A stretch of DNA of 64,000 bases from Dyadobacter fermentans (GTDB lineage Bacteria; Bacteroidota; Bacteroidia; Cytophagales; Spirosomataceae). The DNA lies in the NCBI RefSeq assembly GCF_019924045.1, contig NZ_JAHXBN010000010.1, positions 62,001-126,000 of the forward strand. The letters run 5' to 3'. The translations under genes were made by a program, and so were the position numbers. The notes beneath the pieces were generated by a model. The model saw nothing but the letters and a program-made list of their open reading frames with translations. It did no database searches and was not told the origin of the DNA. The number at the start of each line of letters is the position of its first letter. Positions within the stretch are counted from its first letter, which is position 1. Positions 18,776-27,401 of the stretch are shown here, one piece after another.

Positions 18776-19861
18776 TTATTGGAAGAAGAAGCCGTTCGGC
18801 GAAATCCCCACTTTGATGGAATCGACTACATTTCCGTCGCCGCGATACCGTACCGCGTAGCCGGCCTGGGTCGACGAAGGCGTTACGGCAGCGTACAGCA
18901 ATCCCTGAGTAGGATCGATCGTCAAACCGGTGAAATAACGGCTGATGAACGGCTTGTTCAGGTCAATCTGCGAATCTGTGATATTAAACTTGTAGGTTTT
19001 ACCAAATGGATTGAAATTGGCATCATACGCAGTCAATACGAAATAGATCGTTTTCATATCGTTGCTCATTGTAAATGATTCCGGCACTTTGGTAGCATCG
19101 GTACCGATAGCCAGCGTGGCCTCAGTTACCAGTGACTCGGGGTTCACGCGTAATGCTTTAATGCCCGCATTAACCCACACCTTGCCGTTTGCATCGACGC
19201 CGATCGGCGTCACCACACCTTCCATTGGAATCGATTGGGTAACCGCGTCGGTATTGGTGTTGATAACCGTCAGTATGTTCCCGTCCGTGTAAGTAGTTGT
19301 TCCCACGAACAGCTTTCCGGCATTATAAACGAGGTTTTCCGGGCCTTTGGCGATATCGATTTTCTTCGTTACTTTTTTTGTAGTCAAATCGATCACGGCG
19401 ATATATCCTGTGCTGTACTTGTAATCCGGATTAGTACCCCAGCACGAAACATATGCTTTTCTGCCAACGATTACTACTTCACGGGGATTCTCGATATCCG
19501 GCGCGCCGATGGTACCTTCGTCCTTGAAAGTATAGCGCTCAACGAACTGAACTTTATCCTGACCAGCCACTGAATTGTCCACTAGGATAATGCCCTGTTG
19601 TTCGGATGCGGTATAATCCTGCACACCGCCTTTCAGCGCCGTGCCGTTTGCTGCTGCGAAAACATCGGCGGTAGCAGTATTGTTTTCGCGCGCGAAGTAG
19701 GAAACACCACCATTATTCTGTAAAAAATTACCCAGGTTCGATACAAAAACGCCACTTACATAGTCGCCCTTTGGAGCCGGGTCGCTTTGGTTACAGGACC
19801 ATACCGCGAGGGTAGAAAAAACTACTGCTAATGAACTGGCTAACTGTCTTTTCATTTTCAT
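18776..19861 (-). CDS. BtuG-like surface lipoprotein (YncE/DUF5074 beta-propeller)
   Basis: This 361-residue lipoprotein has signal and lipobox LAVWSC with the lipidated Cys at residue 23. The rest is a beta-propeller of the YncE/DUF5074 type, with repeated blade segments such as YIAVIDLTTKKVTKKID, NLVYNAGKLFVGT and PIGVDANGKVWVNAG. It begins 4 bases after the stop of a BtuB-like TonB receptor that is itself under a cobalamin riboswitch. That context points to the BtuG role known from Bacteroides: a surface lipoprotein that captures B12 and hands it to BtuB. The blade count and B12-contact residues were not modelled, so BtuG is inferred from fold plus locus. Confidence 0.8.
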   Translation of the reverse strand: MKMKRQLASSLAVVFSTLAVWSCNQSDPAPKGDYVSGVFVSNLGNFLQNNGGVSYFARENNTATADVFAAANGTALKGGVQDYTASEQQGIILVDNSVAGQDKVQFVERYTFKDEGTIGAPDIENPREVVIVGRKAYVSCWGTNPDYKYSTGYIAVIDLTTKKVTKKIDIAKGPENLVYNAGKLFVGTTTYTDGNILTVINTNTDAVTQSIPMEGVVTPIGVDANGKVWVNAGIKALRVNPESLVTEATLAIGTDATKVPESFTMSNDMKTIYFVLTAYDANFNPFGKTYKFNITDSQIDLNKPFISRYFTGLTIDPTQGLLYAAVTPSSTQAGYAVRYRGDGNVVDSIKVGISPNGFFFQ

Positions 19862-19865
19862 TGAT

Positions 19866-21788
19866 TTATTGAGAATCGTAACTAAAGGTTAAACTTACTG
19901 CAAAACTTCTTCCCGGCATCGCATTATTTCTGACATTTAAATAAAACGTGTCGGTAACATTGCGGACTTGCCCCTGCAAAACCAGCTTGAATTTGTAAAA
20001 GGCAAAGGTTGTTTCGGCCAGCAGGTTCACCAGGCCATAGCCGTCCAGAAACTGTGAATTATCGAAGGTTGTATAGCGCTTGCTGGCTGCCTGTAACTGC
20101 CCGGTAAGCTTTGTGTATTTGAACTGGACGAATGCGTTTGCATTAGCCGTATGTTCAGGTACAAACACCAGTTGTTTCCCCACAATATCCCGCGAGTAAC
20201 TATCATAGGCTTTCTCCTGGCTGCTTTTGTTGAATGCATAACCTGCATCCAGTCCTGTTCGCCAGGAGCCGGTTTGGCGCTGATAGCTCAGTTGTAATTC
20301 CATTCCCCGGGCCAGTACCTGTTGCAGATTTTCGACGCGGTAGTTTCTGGAAGGGTTCCAGTATGTCCAGTCTTTAATGCGGTTGTGATAAAAGGTTGCG
20401 GAGGATCGTAATGTGCCGCCGAAAGCTCTTTTAAAAGTCTGCTCAAGGCCGATTTCCTTGTTCCAGCCCGTTTCCGGACGAATATCCGGGTTACCGAGGT
20501 CTTTCCAGTACCGTTCGTTCAACGTGGGCACCCGGTAGCTGCGGCCATAAGAGCCTTTCAGAGTAAGAGTGTAAAGTGCCTTTTGAATTAAACCATATTC
20601 CAGCCCAACCGACGGTGTGAACGGTGGGTTGAAGCCCGTAACGAGCCCTTGCCGGAGGTTGACGGAAATAGTGGCCCGGGTTGCCGGCTGCCAGCGGGTC
20701 AGGAGGAAAAAGTCCGTGCGGTTCTCGCTCGCGGGGGAGAGCGCATACCCGGGCACGCGCGAACGATAATGCGTCCATTCTCCCCCTGTTTTCACGGAGA
20801 CCGGATTGACTTCACTTCCCAGACTTAGTGTAAAGTCCTTTTCAATCCTCGAAGCAAATTTGTCAGTTACCGAGTGGTCGGGGTGGGAGAGGTCGCCTTT
20901 GGCATAATCGATGATGTCGCGTACCCAGGCGGTGCGTAGCGTGAACGTGTGGACCTGGTAGCGGACCATCGTGCGATACGCAGTGGTACGGGTCATTTCA
21001 CGGCCTTGTATATCATCGGGCGTCAGCGTCAGTTTATTGTCGGTGAGCCAAACGTGCGCGGAAATTTCCTGGCCGTTTTGTGAGCGTAGGAACAGGTCCT
21101 GTACAATGCCCTTTTGAAAAGTTTCAGTTGGCAGGAGTGCATACGTGTTCCGGGTGGGCTTCGGGTAGTCGTTATTCATTCTGCCGTAGTAAAGTGCCGT
21201 TTTGCCGGAGAATGCCCACGCATTGTTCAGCGGGAATGCGTATCGGATATCCGTTCTGCTCTGATGGTTGCGGAAGCTTTCTTGTTGCCTGCCGTCAGAC
21301 ACATGAAACGGCGTGACCGATGCACGGCTGTCGAGCAAAATACTCCCGCCGACGGCATCGGAGCCTACAATGCTGGCCGAGGAACCATACTGAACCGAAA
21401 GCTGGTCGAAACCTGCCACTGGAATGGTAGAAAAGTCCGTTTGCCCGAGGGTAGGCGCATTGATATTGAGGCCGTTCCACAAAACGGCGGTATGGTTGGC
21501 GGAAGTACCCCGGAACGACGCGGTGCTAAGCTGACCAGGGCCGTAATTTTTAAATGCAATGGGGGTATATGCAGACAAGATGTCGCCAATATTCTGATAG
21601 CGTACCTGTGCGAGCGAAGCGGAGTCGATGCGCTGGATTTTCAGGCCGCTCATAAATTTTTGAGGGACAAATCCCTTCACAGTGACAGGGTCGAGAGCAA
21701 TGGAGTCTTTTTGTGCATAAACCGGCAGTGCCAGTGCAAAACTTGCCCATAACATCCAGTAACCCACAATTCTCCAGTCGGTAAACAC
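19866..21788 (-). CDS. btuB: TonB-dependent vitamin B12 receptor, BtuB-like
   Basis: This 640-residue outer-membrane receptor starts at a GTG (21786-21788), giving a 26-residue signal peptide ending PVYAQ; no ATG exists upstream in frame before the riboswitch. A TonB-box-like DPVTVKG follows. The plug domain has RYQNIGDILSAYTPIAFKNY, ASFRGTSANHTAVLWNGLNI and YGSSASIVGSDAVGGSI. The remainder is a 22-strand-type barrel with alternating aromatic strands, ending in the typical FAVSLTFSYDSQ. Size is like BtuB (~600), smaller than SusC. The cobalamin riboswitch in its leader and the BtuG-like gene 4 bases downstream make cobalamin or another corrinoid the likely ligand. Confidence 0.9.
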   Translation of the reverse strand: MFTDWRIVGYWMLWASFALALPVYAQKDSIALDPVTVKGFVPQKFMSGLKIQRIDSASLAQVRYQNIGDILSAYTPIAFKNYGPGQLSTASFRGTSANHTAVLWNGLNINAPTLGQTDFSTIPVAGFDQLSVQYGSSASIVGSDAVGGSILLDSRASVTPFHVSDGRQQESFRNHQSRTDIRYAFPLNNAWAFSGKTALYYGRMNNDYPKPTRNTYALLPTETFQKGIVQDLFLRSQNGQEISAHVWLTDNKLTLTPDDIQGREMTRTTAYRTMVRYQVHTFTLRTAWVRDIIDYAKGDLSHPDHSVTDKFASRIEKDFTLSLGSEVNPVSVKTGGEWTHYRSRVPGYALSPASENRTDFFLLTRWQPATRATISVNLRQGLVTGFNPPFTPSVGLEYGLIQKALYTLTLKGSYGRSYRVPTLNERYWKDLGNPDIRPETGWNKEIGLEQTFKRAFGGTLRSSATFYHNRIKDWTYWNPSRNYRVENLQQVLARGMELQLSYQRQTGSWRTGLDAGYAFNKSSQEKAYDSYSRDIVGKQLVFVPEHTANANAFVQFKYTKLTGQLQAASKRYTTFDNSQFLDGYGLVNLLAETTFAFYKFKLVLQGQVRNVTDTFYLNVRNNAMPGRSFAVSLTFSYDSQ

Positions 21789-21849
21789 TCTAAATCACAA
21801 TGATTGGCGGCGATCTTCTGTTTTTCCTCCGAAAACGGTCCGATCAAAT

Positions 21850-22026
21850 GCTCTGGCAGGTCTCCTGGCTCGTCTTTCGCTCCCGGAGCCTTCCCGTCGC
21901 AGGACAGTGGCATGAAGAATCGGGAACGTTTGGGCAGACTTACAGTTGCGGGGACAGCTTCCGGTATCAGCGGAATTCCCTATTAAGCCTAGTCGCTGAC
22001 TAGAAGCAGCTTATGGCACCAAGCGG
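21850..22026 (-). promoter_or_regulatory. Cobalamin riboswitch
   Basis: Read on the minus strand, the leader contains AATAGGGAA (21976-21984), the core CCCCGCAACTGTAA (21940-21953), the GCCACTG and GGGAAGGC elements, and a textbook B12 box GCCAGGAGACCTGCC (21855-21869). These appear in the correct order and spacing for the AdoCbl/MeCbl aptamer. It starts just downstream of a -7 box at 22030 and ends about 60 bases before the btuB start, so bound cobalamin should shut off the transporter. Which expression platform (terminator or start sequestration) is used is not clear from inspection. Confidence 0.95.
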
Positions 22027-22029
22027 GTG

Positions 22030-22037
22030 CAAAGGTA
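22030..22037 (-). promoter_or_regulatory. -7 box of the btuB riboswitch transcript
   Basis: TACCTTTG on the minus strand matches TAnnTTTG and lies immediately upstream of the riboswitch, which would then begin at the 5' end of the RNA. No clear -33 TTTG is visible. Confidence 0.5.
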
Positions 22038-22075
22038 GGTATTTCCCCCGACTTTCCGTTGTGTGTAATAACCCC

Positions 22076-22083
22076 TATCTTTG
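22076..22083 (+). promoter_or_regulatory. -7 box of the EamA transporter gene
   Basis: TATCTTTG matches TAnnTTTG and is divergent from the btuB box 38 bases away. It lies 13 bases before the first in-frame TTG (22097) and 76 bases before the first ATG (22160), so it bears on the start choice. Confidence 0.45.
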
Positions 22084-22096
22084 CGGCAAATTCTGA

Positions 22097-23023
22097 TTGC
22101 TTTTGGCCGCTTCTACTGAAAATTTCCCGACCGCATCTTCTCTGAAAGGCATTTACCTCATGCTGGGCGCCGCATTTTTTTTCTCGCTCACATCGGCGAT
22201 TTCAAAATGGCTGGGAAGGGAGTTTCATATCGTACAGCTGGTTTTTTTCAGGAACATCGTAGGGGTGGTTTTTATCATCAGCAGCATATGGCAACGGCCG
22301 CTGAGGCAGGAAGGCGGAAAGTTGGGACTGCTTATTTTCAGAGGTGTAGTAGGCACGTTGTCCCTTTACATGCTTTTTTATGCGATCCAGACGCTCGGAC
22401 TCGGCCGGGCCTCTACCTACCAATATACTTACCCGATTTTTCTGGCGCTTTTCTCCTGGCTACTCATCGGTGAAACGCTGAATGGGAAAGAATGGACCGC
22501 CATATTTGTCGGTTTTACCGGGATTTTGTTCGTCTTTCGTCCCGACTTGTCGTCGTCGTTGCGGGATAATGCATTAGGGCTGGGGAATGCGTTGCTGACG
22601 GCGATTTCTTACCTGTCGATCCGTCAGCTCGGCGTCGTGTACGATACGCGTGCGATCATCCTTTCATTTATGCTTAGCGGGATTGTAATGCCTATTCTGT
22701 CAATGCTGGTCGGTACGTATTACCCCATGGAGCATTTGGATTTTCTGATAGGCACATTCAAATGGCCGGAGAATGCCTGGCAATGGTTGGGTTTTCTCGC
22801 ATTAGGCCTCACCGCGCTTTTAGGCCAAAAGATGCTCACGCAATCATTTACCTATGATAAGGCCGGGCGTGTGGCTGCGGTGGGTTATTCCAATATCCTT
22901 TTTTCGGTATTGATAGGCTTTTTGATGGGAGAAGCAATTCCTACGCTTTCGATGCTGACGGGCATGCTGTTGATCATCACGGGTGGCGTTCTGGTTTCTT
23001 TGGCCAAAACTAAAAGGGCTTAA
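22097..23023 (+). CDS. EamA/DMT-family transporter
   Basis: This ~300-residue inner-membrane exporter or permease of the drug/metabolite superfamily has ten hydrophobic segments in two EamA halves (about residues 15-145 and 160-305). Segments such as GIYLMLGAAFFFSLTSAISK and LLIITGGVLVSLAKTK are visible. The substrate cannot be told from sequence. The start is uncertain: the frame opens at a TTG (22097) right after a -7 box, while the first ATG (22160) would cut into TM1. Its stop overlaps the stop of the convergent glyoxalase-fold gene by four bases. It is adjacent to, but transcribed away from, the riboswitch-controlled btuB unit, so a link with B12 is not implied. Confidence 0.85.
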   Translation: MLLAASTENFPTASSLKGIYLMLGAAFFFSLTSAISKWLGREFHIVQLVFFRNIVGVVFIISSIWQRPLRQEGGKLGLLIFRGVVGTLSLYMLFYAIQTLGLGRASTYQYTYPIFLALFSWLLIGETLNGKEWTAIFVGFTGILFVFRPDLSSSLRDNALGLGNALLTAISYLSIRQLGVVYDTRAIILSFMLSGIVMPILSMLVGTYYPMEHLDFLIGTFKWPENAWQWLGFLALGLTALLGQKMLTQSFTYDKAGRVAAVGYSNILFSVLIGFLMGEAIPTLSMLTGMLLIITGGVLVSLAKTKRA

Positions 23024-23382
23024 AGCCGCTCATTGAATGCGAGCCGGTTCATAAACGGGTCTACTACCGTTACCGAAATGGCATTCCACGGTTCTTGTTC
23101 GAGTCCGGGACGATTGTATTTGTATTGTTTTTCGTTGAGTTCCCTGTGAAAATCCCGCACGCCGGTGCATTCGATAAAGATTTTGGCGCCGGGTGTACAA
23201 TCGCCGTGATGCTCGGAGAGGTGGAGTGTCAGGCTGCCGCGTGAAATTTGCATATAAAGGGGGGCATCGTCGGAAAAGCGGTGCTCCCAGTCGACCGTGA
23301 AGCCGAGCCAGCCGATGTAAAATTCCCGTGCTTTGGTTTCGTCAAAAATGCGTAAAATTGGGATGACTTTGCTGGCTTCCAT
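23020..23382 (-). CDS. Glyoxalase-superfamily (VOC) protein
   Basis: This 120-residue single VOC-fold module shows both halves: VIPILRIFDETKAREFYIGW with the F-Y-x-x-W-L-G-F-T-V motif, then a second half ending in VTVVDPFMNRLAFNERL. The pattern resembles bleomycin-resistance/glyoxalase-like proteins that bind a small molecule as dimers. Metal ligands of true glyoxalase I are not clearly conserved, so catalysis is uncertain. It is convergent with the EamA transporter, sharing 4 bases at their 3' ends, which hints at coexistence but not function. Confidence 0.8.
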   Translation of the reverse strand: MEASKVIPILRIFDETKAREFYIGWLGFTVDWEHRFSDDAPLYMQISRGSLTLHLSEHHGDCTPGAKIFIECTGVRDFHRELNEKQYKYNRPGLEQEPWNAISVTVVDPFMNRLAFNERL

Positions 23383-23482
23383 GTTATTGTGTTTTAAGGC
23401 TTACAACCGGACGCTTCATTCTTTACTCTGCGCGATGATTTTGCATGAGATTTGTTTAAGAGAAGAAATCTAAAAAATTACC

Positions 23483-24049
23483 ATGAAACGACTCCTGTCA
23501 TCACTGATAATATTTCCCGCAATGCTGGTATTGCTCGCCGGGTTCAAGACTGATACCGGTAAGAAGCGGGCGGCTGCCGAAGGTATTCAATGGCTGACCA
23601 TTGAGGAAGCATATGCCAAAATTCAGAAAGAGCCCCGCAAAATCCTGATTGACGTCTACACCGACTGGTGCGGATGGTGCAAAGTAATGGATCGTGAGAC
23701 GTTCAAGGACAAAGCCGTTACTGAGTATATCAACAAGAAATATTATGCAGTAAAGCTCGATGCAGAGCAGAAAGGAATGATCAAGTTGGGTGACAAGCAG
23801 TTCAAATACCTTGAACAGGGCGGTCGTGGCATCCATGAAATTGCATTGGCATTAACGAATAATCAGCCGAGCTATCCCACAACGGTTTTTCTGGACGATC
23901 AATTTAACATGATCCAGCCATTGCCAGGTTACCTGAAAGCAAAGGAGTTTCATCAGATCATCACCTTTTTCGGAGAGGATTATCACAAAAAGCAAGACTT
24001 CGAAAGCTATAAAGCGAAGACGTACGGCACTTTATATCCTGCGAAGTAA
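23483..24049 (+). CDS. Exported thioredoxin-fold protein
   Basis: This 188-residue periplasmic thioredoxin-like protein has a signal peptide (LLSSLIIFPAMLVLLAG, residues 4-20). The redox active site is TDWCGWCKVMD, with cysteines 63 and 66, and the cis-proline loop is SYPTTVFLDD. The spacing and the WCGWCK motif resemble the thioredoxin_7/DUF255-related group common in Bacteroidota. It could reduce or isomerise disulfides in exported proteins; no dedicated partner is nearby. The gene ends 3 bases before the stop of the convergent prfA. Confidence 0.85.
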   Translation: MKRLLSSLIIFPAMLVLLAGFKTDTGKKRAAAEGIQWLTIEEAYAKIQKEPRKILIDVYTDWCGWCKVMDRETFKDKAVTEYINKKYYAVKLDAEQKGMIKLGDKQFKYLEQGGRGIHEIALALTNNQPSYPTTVFLDDQFNMIQPLPGYLKAKEFHQIITFFGEDYHKKQDFESYKAKTYGTLYPAK

Positions 24050-24052
24050 CGT

Positions 24053-25126
24053 TTAAACCGCTTCTCCTTCCTGCATTCTTTCCGCATTCTCAGCGATGCG
24101 CAGCTTTTCGATCAGCTCGGCGATATCTCCTTCCATTACAGCCGGGAGATTATAAACCGTGTAACCAATGCGGTGGTCGGTAATGCGGCTTTGGGGATAG
24201 TTGTAGGTGCGGATTTTATCGGAGCGGTCGCCGCTGCCCACCATGGATTTCCGCTGCGAACTGATCGCGTCATTGTGTTTCTTCAACTCGATCTCGTACA
24301 GGCGCGAGCGCAATACACTTAATGCACGTTCTTTATTTTTGAGCTGTGAACGTTCGTCCTGGCAGCTTACCACGAGTCCCGACGGAATGTGGGTCAAACG
24401 CACCGCGGAATAAGTGGTGTTTACCGATTGTCCACCAGCACCCGACGATTGGAAAGTGTCAATACGAACGTCATTCATATTGATCTGCACATCTACTTCC
24501 TCTGCTTCGGGCAGTACGGCTACCGAAGCCGCCGAGGTGTGAATGCGGCCCTGAGATTCTGTCGCGGGTACGCGTTGCACGCGGTGCACACCCGATTCGA
24601 ACTTCATTTTGCCATACACATCCTCGCCTTCGACTTTGCAGATAATCTCCTTGTAACCGCCGTTGGTACCTTCGGTATAATCCATTACGGATGACCGCCA
24701 GCCCATTTTTTCGAAGAAGCGCTGGTACATTCTGAAAAGGTCGCCGGCAAAAATAGCAGCTTCGTCGCCGCCGGTACCGCCACGGATTTCCAGGATGATG
24801 TTCCGGCTGTCGTTCGGGTCTTTCGGGATAAGCAATTCCTTAATGGTCTGTTCGAGCTCTTCCAGTTTGGGGACCAGTTCATCGAGCTCCTCCTTGGCCA
24901 TTTCGCGCAGATCTTCGTCTTTTTCAGTCGCTATAAGTTCTTTGGTGCCGGCGATGTCCTTCTGCAACTTCTGATAAATTGCATATTGCTCCACGATCTT
25001 GCCAAGGTCTTTATATTCCTTACTGATCTTGGAATAACGTGTAGAATCGGAGACCACTTCCGGTTGTATGATTTGTTGAGAAACCTCTTCAAACCGTTCT
25101 TTTATAGCTTCTAATTTATCGATCAT
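24053..25126 (-). CDS. prfA: Peptide chain release factor 1
   Basis: This 357-residue release factor recognises UAA and UAG stop codons and triggers peptide release. The catalytic GGQ lies in [20 protein letters not shown] near residue 232, and the codon-recognition loop has the RF1-type P-A-T ([15 protein letters not shown] near 188). The length matches RF1, and the absence of an internal frameshift site also argues against RF2. A TATCTTTG on the minus strand at 25164-25171 is a probable -7 box, giving a short ~30-base leader. The usual partner prmC is not adjacent. Confidence 0.96.
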   Translation of the reverse strand: MIDKLEAIKERFEEVSQQIIQPEVVSDSTRYSKISKEYKDLGKIVEQYAIYQKLQKDIAGTKELIATEKDEDLREMAKEELDELVPKLEELEQTIKELLIPKDPNDSRNIILEIRGGTGGDEAAIFAGDLFRMYQRFFEKMGWRSSVMDYTEGTNGGYKEIICKVEGEDVYGKMKFESGVHRVQRVPATESQGRIHTSAASVAVLPEAEEVDVQINMNDVRIDTFQSSGAGGQSVNTTYSAVRLTHIPSGLVVSCQDERSQLKNKERALSVLRSRLYEIELKKHNDAISSQRKSMVGSGDRSDKIRTYNYPQSRITDHRIGYTVYNLPAVMEGDIAELIEKLRIAENAERMQEGEAV

Positions 25127-25258
25127 CTTTATTGAATATCTTTGGCATCTCGCATTCGGGGCACAAAGATACGCATTTTAGCTAAATGAATGGTTTCAAG
25201 GGGCTGGCTGCGTGCTGTGGAAGGAACCGTTTGATGGATTAAACTAATATTTGGAACA

Positions 25259-25843
25259 ATGAAAAGCATGATATGCATCGCCGTGTTGGCATTCACCTTC
25301 ACAAGTTGCGATTTTAAAAGCGGCCGCATCGAAAATACTAAAGAGCTAAGCAGGGAAATCAAAGCCTCGCAGATCAAACGGGTTACCAATGTACAATTGA
25401 TATCCTCGGCCGATAAATGGGGGAAGAAAATCGCGCAGATCGCGGAGAAATCCCTGAAAGGCGAACTGGAAAAGAACCCCGATGCCGGATTGGCGCATTG
25501 CCGTGACCTGAGCGGCATCCCGGTTATTGCCGCATTGGAGAAGGAATATGGGGTTAAAGTCGAATTGTTCGGTATTAGCGACGTAAAGCGCGCCGACTTG
25601 CACACCAAGGAACGGGAAATACTCGACGCCTACGCTTACAGTGCGAAAAGCAATACGCAAGCGGGCGATAATTTACAGCAGCTCAATGACAGCCTGCTCG
25701 TCTACAACGCACCCGTTGCCGCAGGAAGTATCATTTGTCGAAAATGCATGGCCACCCAGGACACTACGTTCGCCGTCTGGCGGCTGCTTTTCAATAAAAA
25801 GGAGATCATTCGAAAGCTGGATGCCAAGCAGTTGAAGGATTGA
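25259..25843 (+). CDS. DUF3365 (Tll0287-like) lipoprotein
   Basis: This 194-residue predicted lipoprotein has a short signal peptide with lipobox FTSC and the lipid-accepting Cys at residue 17. The rest resembles the DUF3365/Tll0287 fold, a PAS-related sensor or heme-binding domain: KGELEKNPDAGLAHCRDLSG and the terminal QDTTFAVWRLLF part. Many members carry a CxxCH heme motif near the end. Here the site reads CRKCM (Cys160, Cys163, Met164), so covalent heme c with the usual His is doubtful. Function is unknown. A terminator follows 8 bases after the stop. Confidence 0.7.
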   Translation: MKSMICIAVLAFTFTSCDFKSGRIENTKELSREIKASQIKRVTNVQLISSADKWGKKIAQIAEKSLKGELEKNPDAGLAHCRDLSGIPVIAALEKEYGVKVELFGISDVKRADLHTKEREILDAYAYSAKSNTQAGDNLQQLNDSLLVYNAPVAAGSIICRKCMATQDTTFAVWRLLFNKKEIIRKLDAKQLKD

Positions 25844-25851
25844 TTTGAAAG

Positions 25852-25886
25852 AAGGGTATCGCCGCTTTTCCGACGATACCCTTTTT
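25852..25886 (+). terminator. Terminator after the DUF3365 gene
   Basis: AAGGGTATCG (25852-25861) pairs with CGATACCCTT (25874-25883), with a 12-base loop and a TTTTT tail. It lies 8 bases after the + strand stop and just before the convergent aldo/keto reductase stop. Confidence 0.85.
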
Positions 25887-25888
25887 GT

Positions 25889-26764
25889 TTATTTCCCTAC
25901 AACCTGGTAAATATCATACCAATCTTCCCGGCTCAGCTTGATATCCGAAGCACTTGCACCGTTGCGGATGCGGGCTTCCGAGAGCGATCCGATAATGGGT
26001 AATGTGCCTAGTTTCATAAGCCAGGCTACGGCCGTTTGTTCAATGTTGGCGTCGTATTTCTTGCCGACTTCATCCAATTTGGCTCTTAGCCGCACTGCTT
26101 TTTCGTCGGTGCCGTTCAGGATTTTTCCGCCCGCGAGCGGTGCCCAGGCGAGCGGTTTGCTGAAACTCTGCTTGATAAAATCGATACGGCCATCTTCGAT
26201 TGCAGTCGTATTCATGAGGTTCAGCTCAATATGATTCGTTACGATCGGAATCCGTAGGTACGACGCGAGCAGCTGATGTTGGAAAACCGTAAAATTGGCG
26301 ACGCCAATGTGTTTTGCCTTTCCTGAGGTCACAATTTCGGCCAATGCCATGGCTGTTTCTTCCGGGTCGGCCAGCAAATCGCTTTGGTGCAGCAGGAAAA
26401 TATCCAGGTAGTCGGTTTTGAGCCTTTTAAGGGAACCGTTGATGCTGTTGATAATGTGCTCACGCGAATTATCGTAGTACGTCAGATATTTATCAGCCGA
26501 AGTTCTGATGCCGCACTTGCTGAATAGTACAATGTCCTCCCGTTTGAAGGACTTGTTAGCGATGATCTTACCGAAATGTTCTTCAATCGTATGGTCGCCG
26601 TAAACATCAGCATGGTCGAATGTGTTAATGCCCAAATCGAGGCAGAGATTGACCGTTTTTTCAATTTGCGTGGTGGTAACGGCACCTTCGTCGGTCCATC
26701 TCCAAAAACCATAAATTGCTTCCGAGACCTTCGGGCCGGAATCGCTGAGGCTTACTTTTTTCAT
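25889..26764 (-). CDS. Aldo/keto reductase, YdhF-like
   Basis: This 291-residue NADPH-dependent oxidoreductase is counted from the ATG at 26762-26764 (MKKVSLSDSGPKVSEAIYG); an ATG 24 bases upstream is also in frame. Catalytic tetrad elements are in place: NTFDHADVYGDH (Asp and Tyr), LFSKCGIRT (Lys) and DIFLLHQSD (His). The cofactor segment GVANF with the IVTNHIELNL strand is also seen. The pattern of the first 60 residues resembles the YdhF subgroup. The substrate is unknown. It is followed closely by a small Zn-ribbon gene upstream on the same strand (30-base gap). Confidence 0.88.
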   Translation of the reverse strand: MKKVSLSDSGPKVSEAIYGFWRWTDEGAVTTTQIEKTVNLCLDLGINTFDHADVYGDHTIEEHFGKIIANKSFKREDIVLFSKCGIRTSADKYLTYYDNSREHIINSINGSLKRLKTDYLDIFLLHQSDLLADPEETAMALAEIVTSGKAKHIGVANFTVFQHQLLASYLRIPIVTNHIELNLMNTTAIEDGRIDFIKQSFSKPLAWAPLAGGKILNGTDEKAVRLRAKLDEVGKKYDANIEQTAVAWLMKLGTLPIIGSLSEARIRNGASASDIKLSREDWYDIYQVVGK

Positions 26765-26794
26765 CGGTGGTAGTTTGAATTCCTGCAAAAATAT

Positions 26795-27151
26795 CTATTT
26801 CTCCAATCGTTTATCCCTTACGATCAGATAAAAATCATTGTCCAGTTCAAGGTAGCCATAGTCGTAAACGAAGCGGTAAATGCTCCCTTTGAGGGTCGGA
26901 CGGATGTTGGTAATCAGGTTAAAATCAAATCCTTTGGCCAGTAAAATGTGCTTGGTAGTTTTGGATTTTTCATCGGGGCAAAGCTCTTCCAGAATCCGGC
27001 GGTTCTTCCGAAGCTGGTTATTGATGTTTCTCACGATGTTGTAAGAATCCGAATTGAGCCGGTTGTTGAAGCTGTTCCGGCACATGTCGGAGCAAAACTT
27101 TTTGTCGACCCTACCCGTGAGGGGTTTACCGCACTCCTGGCAATTGATCAT
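26795..27151 (-). CDS. Small zinc-ribbon protein of unknown function
   Basis: This 118-residue protein is counted from the ATG at 27149-27151 (MINCQECGKPLTG); a longer frame with an ATG at 27268 gives a non-conserved-looking extension. The N-terminus has four cysteines, CQECG and CSDMCRNSFNNRLN, a likely Zn knuckle resembling treble-clef/zinc-ribbon heads. The remainder is helical and basic (RNINNQLRKNRRILEEL), then a possible beta domain ending FYLIVRDKR. The mix of Zn ribbon plus basic helix suggests nucleic-acid binding, but that is inference. It lies upstream of ssb, divergently, with ~250 bases between them. Confidence 0.7.
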   Translation of the reverse strand: MINCQECGKPLTGRVDKKFCSDMCRNSFNNRLNSDSYNIVRNINNQLRKNRRILEELCPDEKSKTTKHILLAKGFDFNLITNIRPTLKGSIYRFVYDYGYLELDNDFYLIVRDKRLEK

Positions 27152-27401
27152 ATCCTTTTTGTTTCGCCGGATTGCTTGCAACCCGGGCAGTGTGCATAGA
27201 TTTTCCTGAACTGCAATATAGTGAAATTCATTTGCGAGGGCCGCCAGCCTGTATTTTTCCGTTTGCAAACGGCTGCAAATGCTTTCATATGATTATAAGC
27301 GCTTAAAAACCGACTCCGGTTTTCCGCTCCCTACATCTTTGCATTGCCGGTTCACATTATCTAATCCGGCATCAGTATTCATCATCTAAACATGATTAAC
27401 A

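Noticed and set aside
22097..23023. EamA transporter as part of the B12 uptake locus
   Set aside because: It is divergent from the riboswitch unit, has its own -7 box and no corrinoid-specific features.
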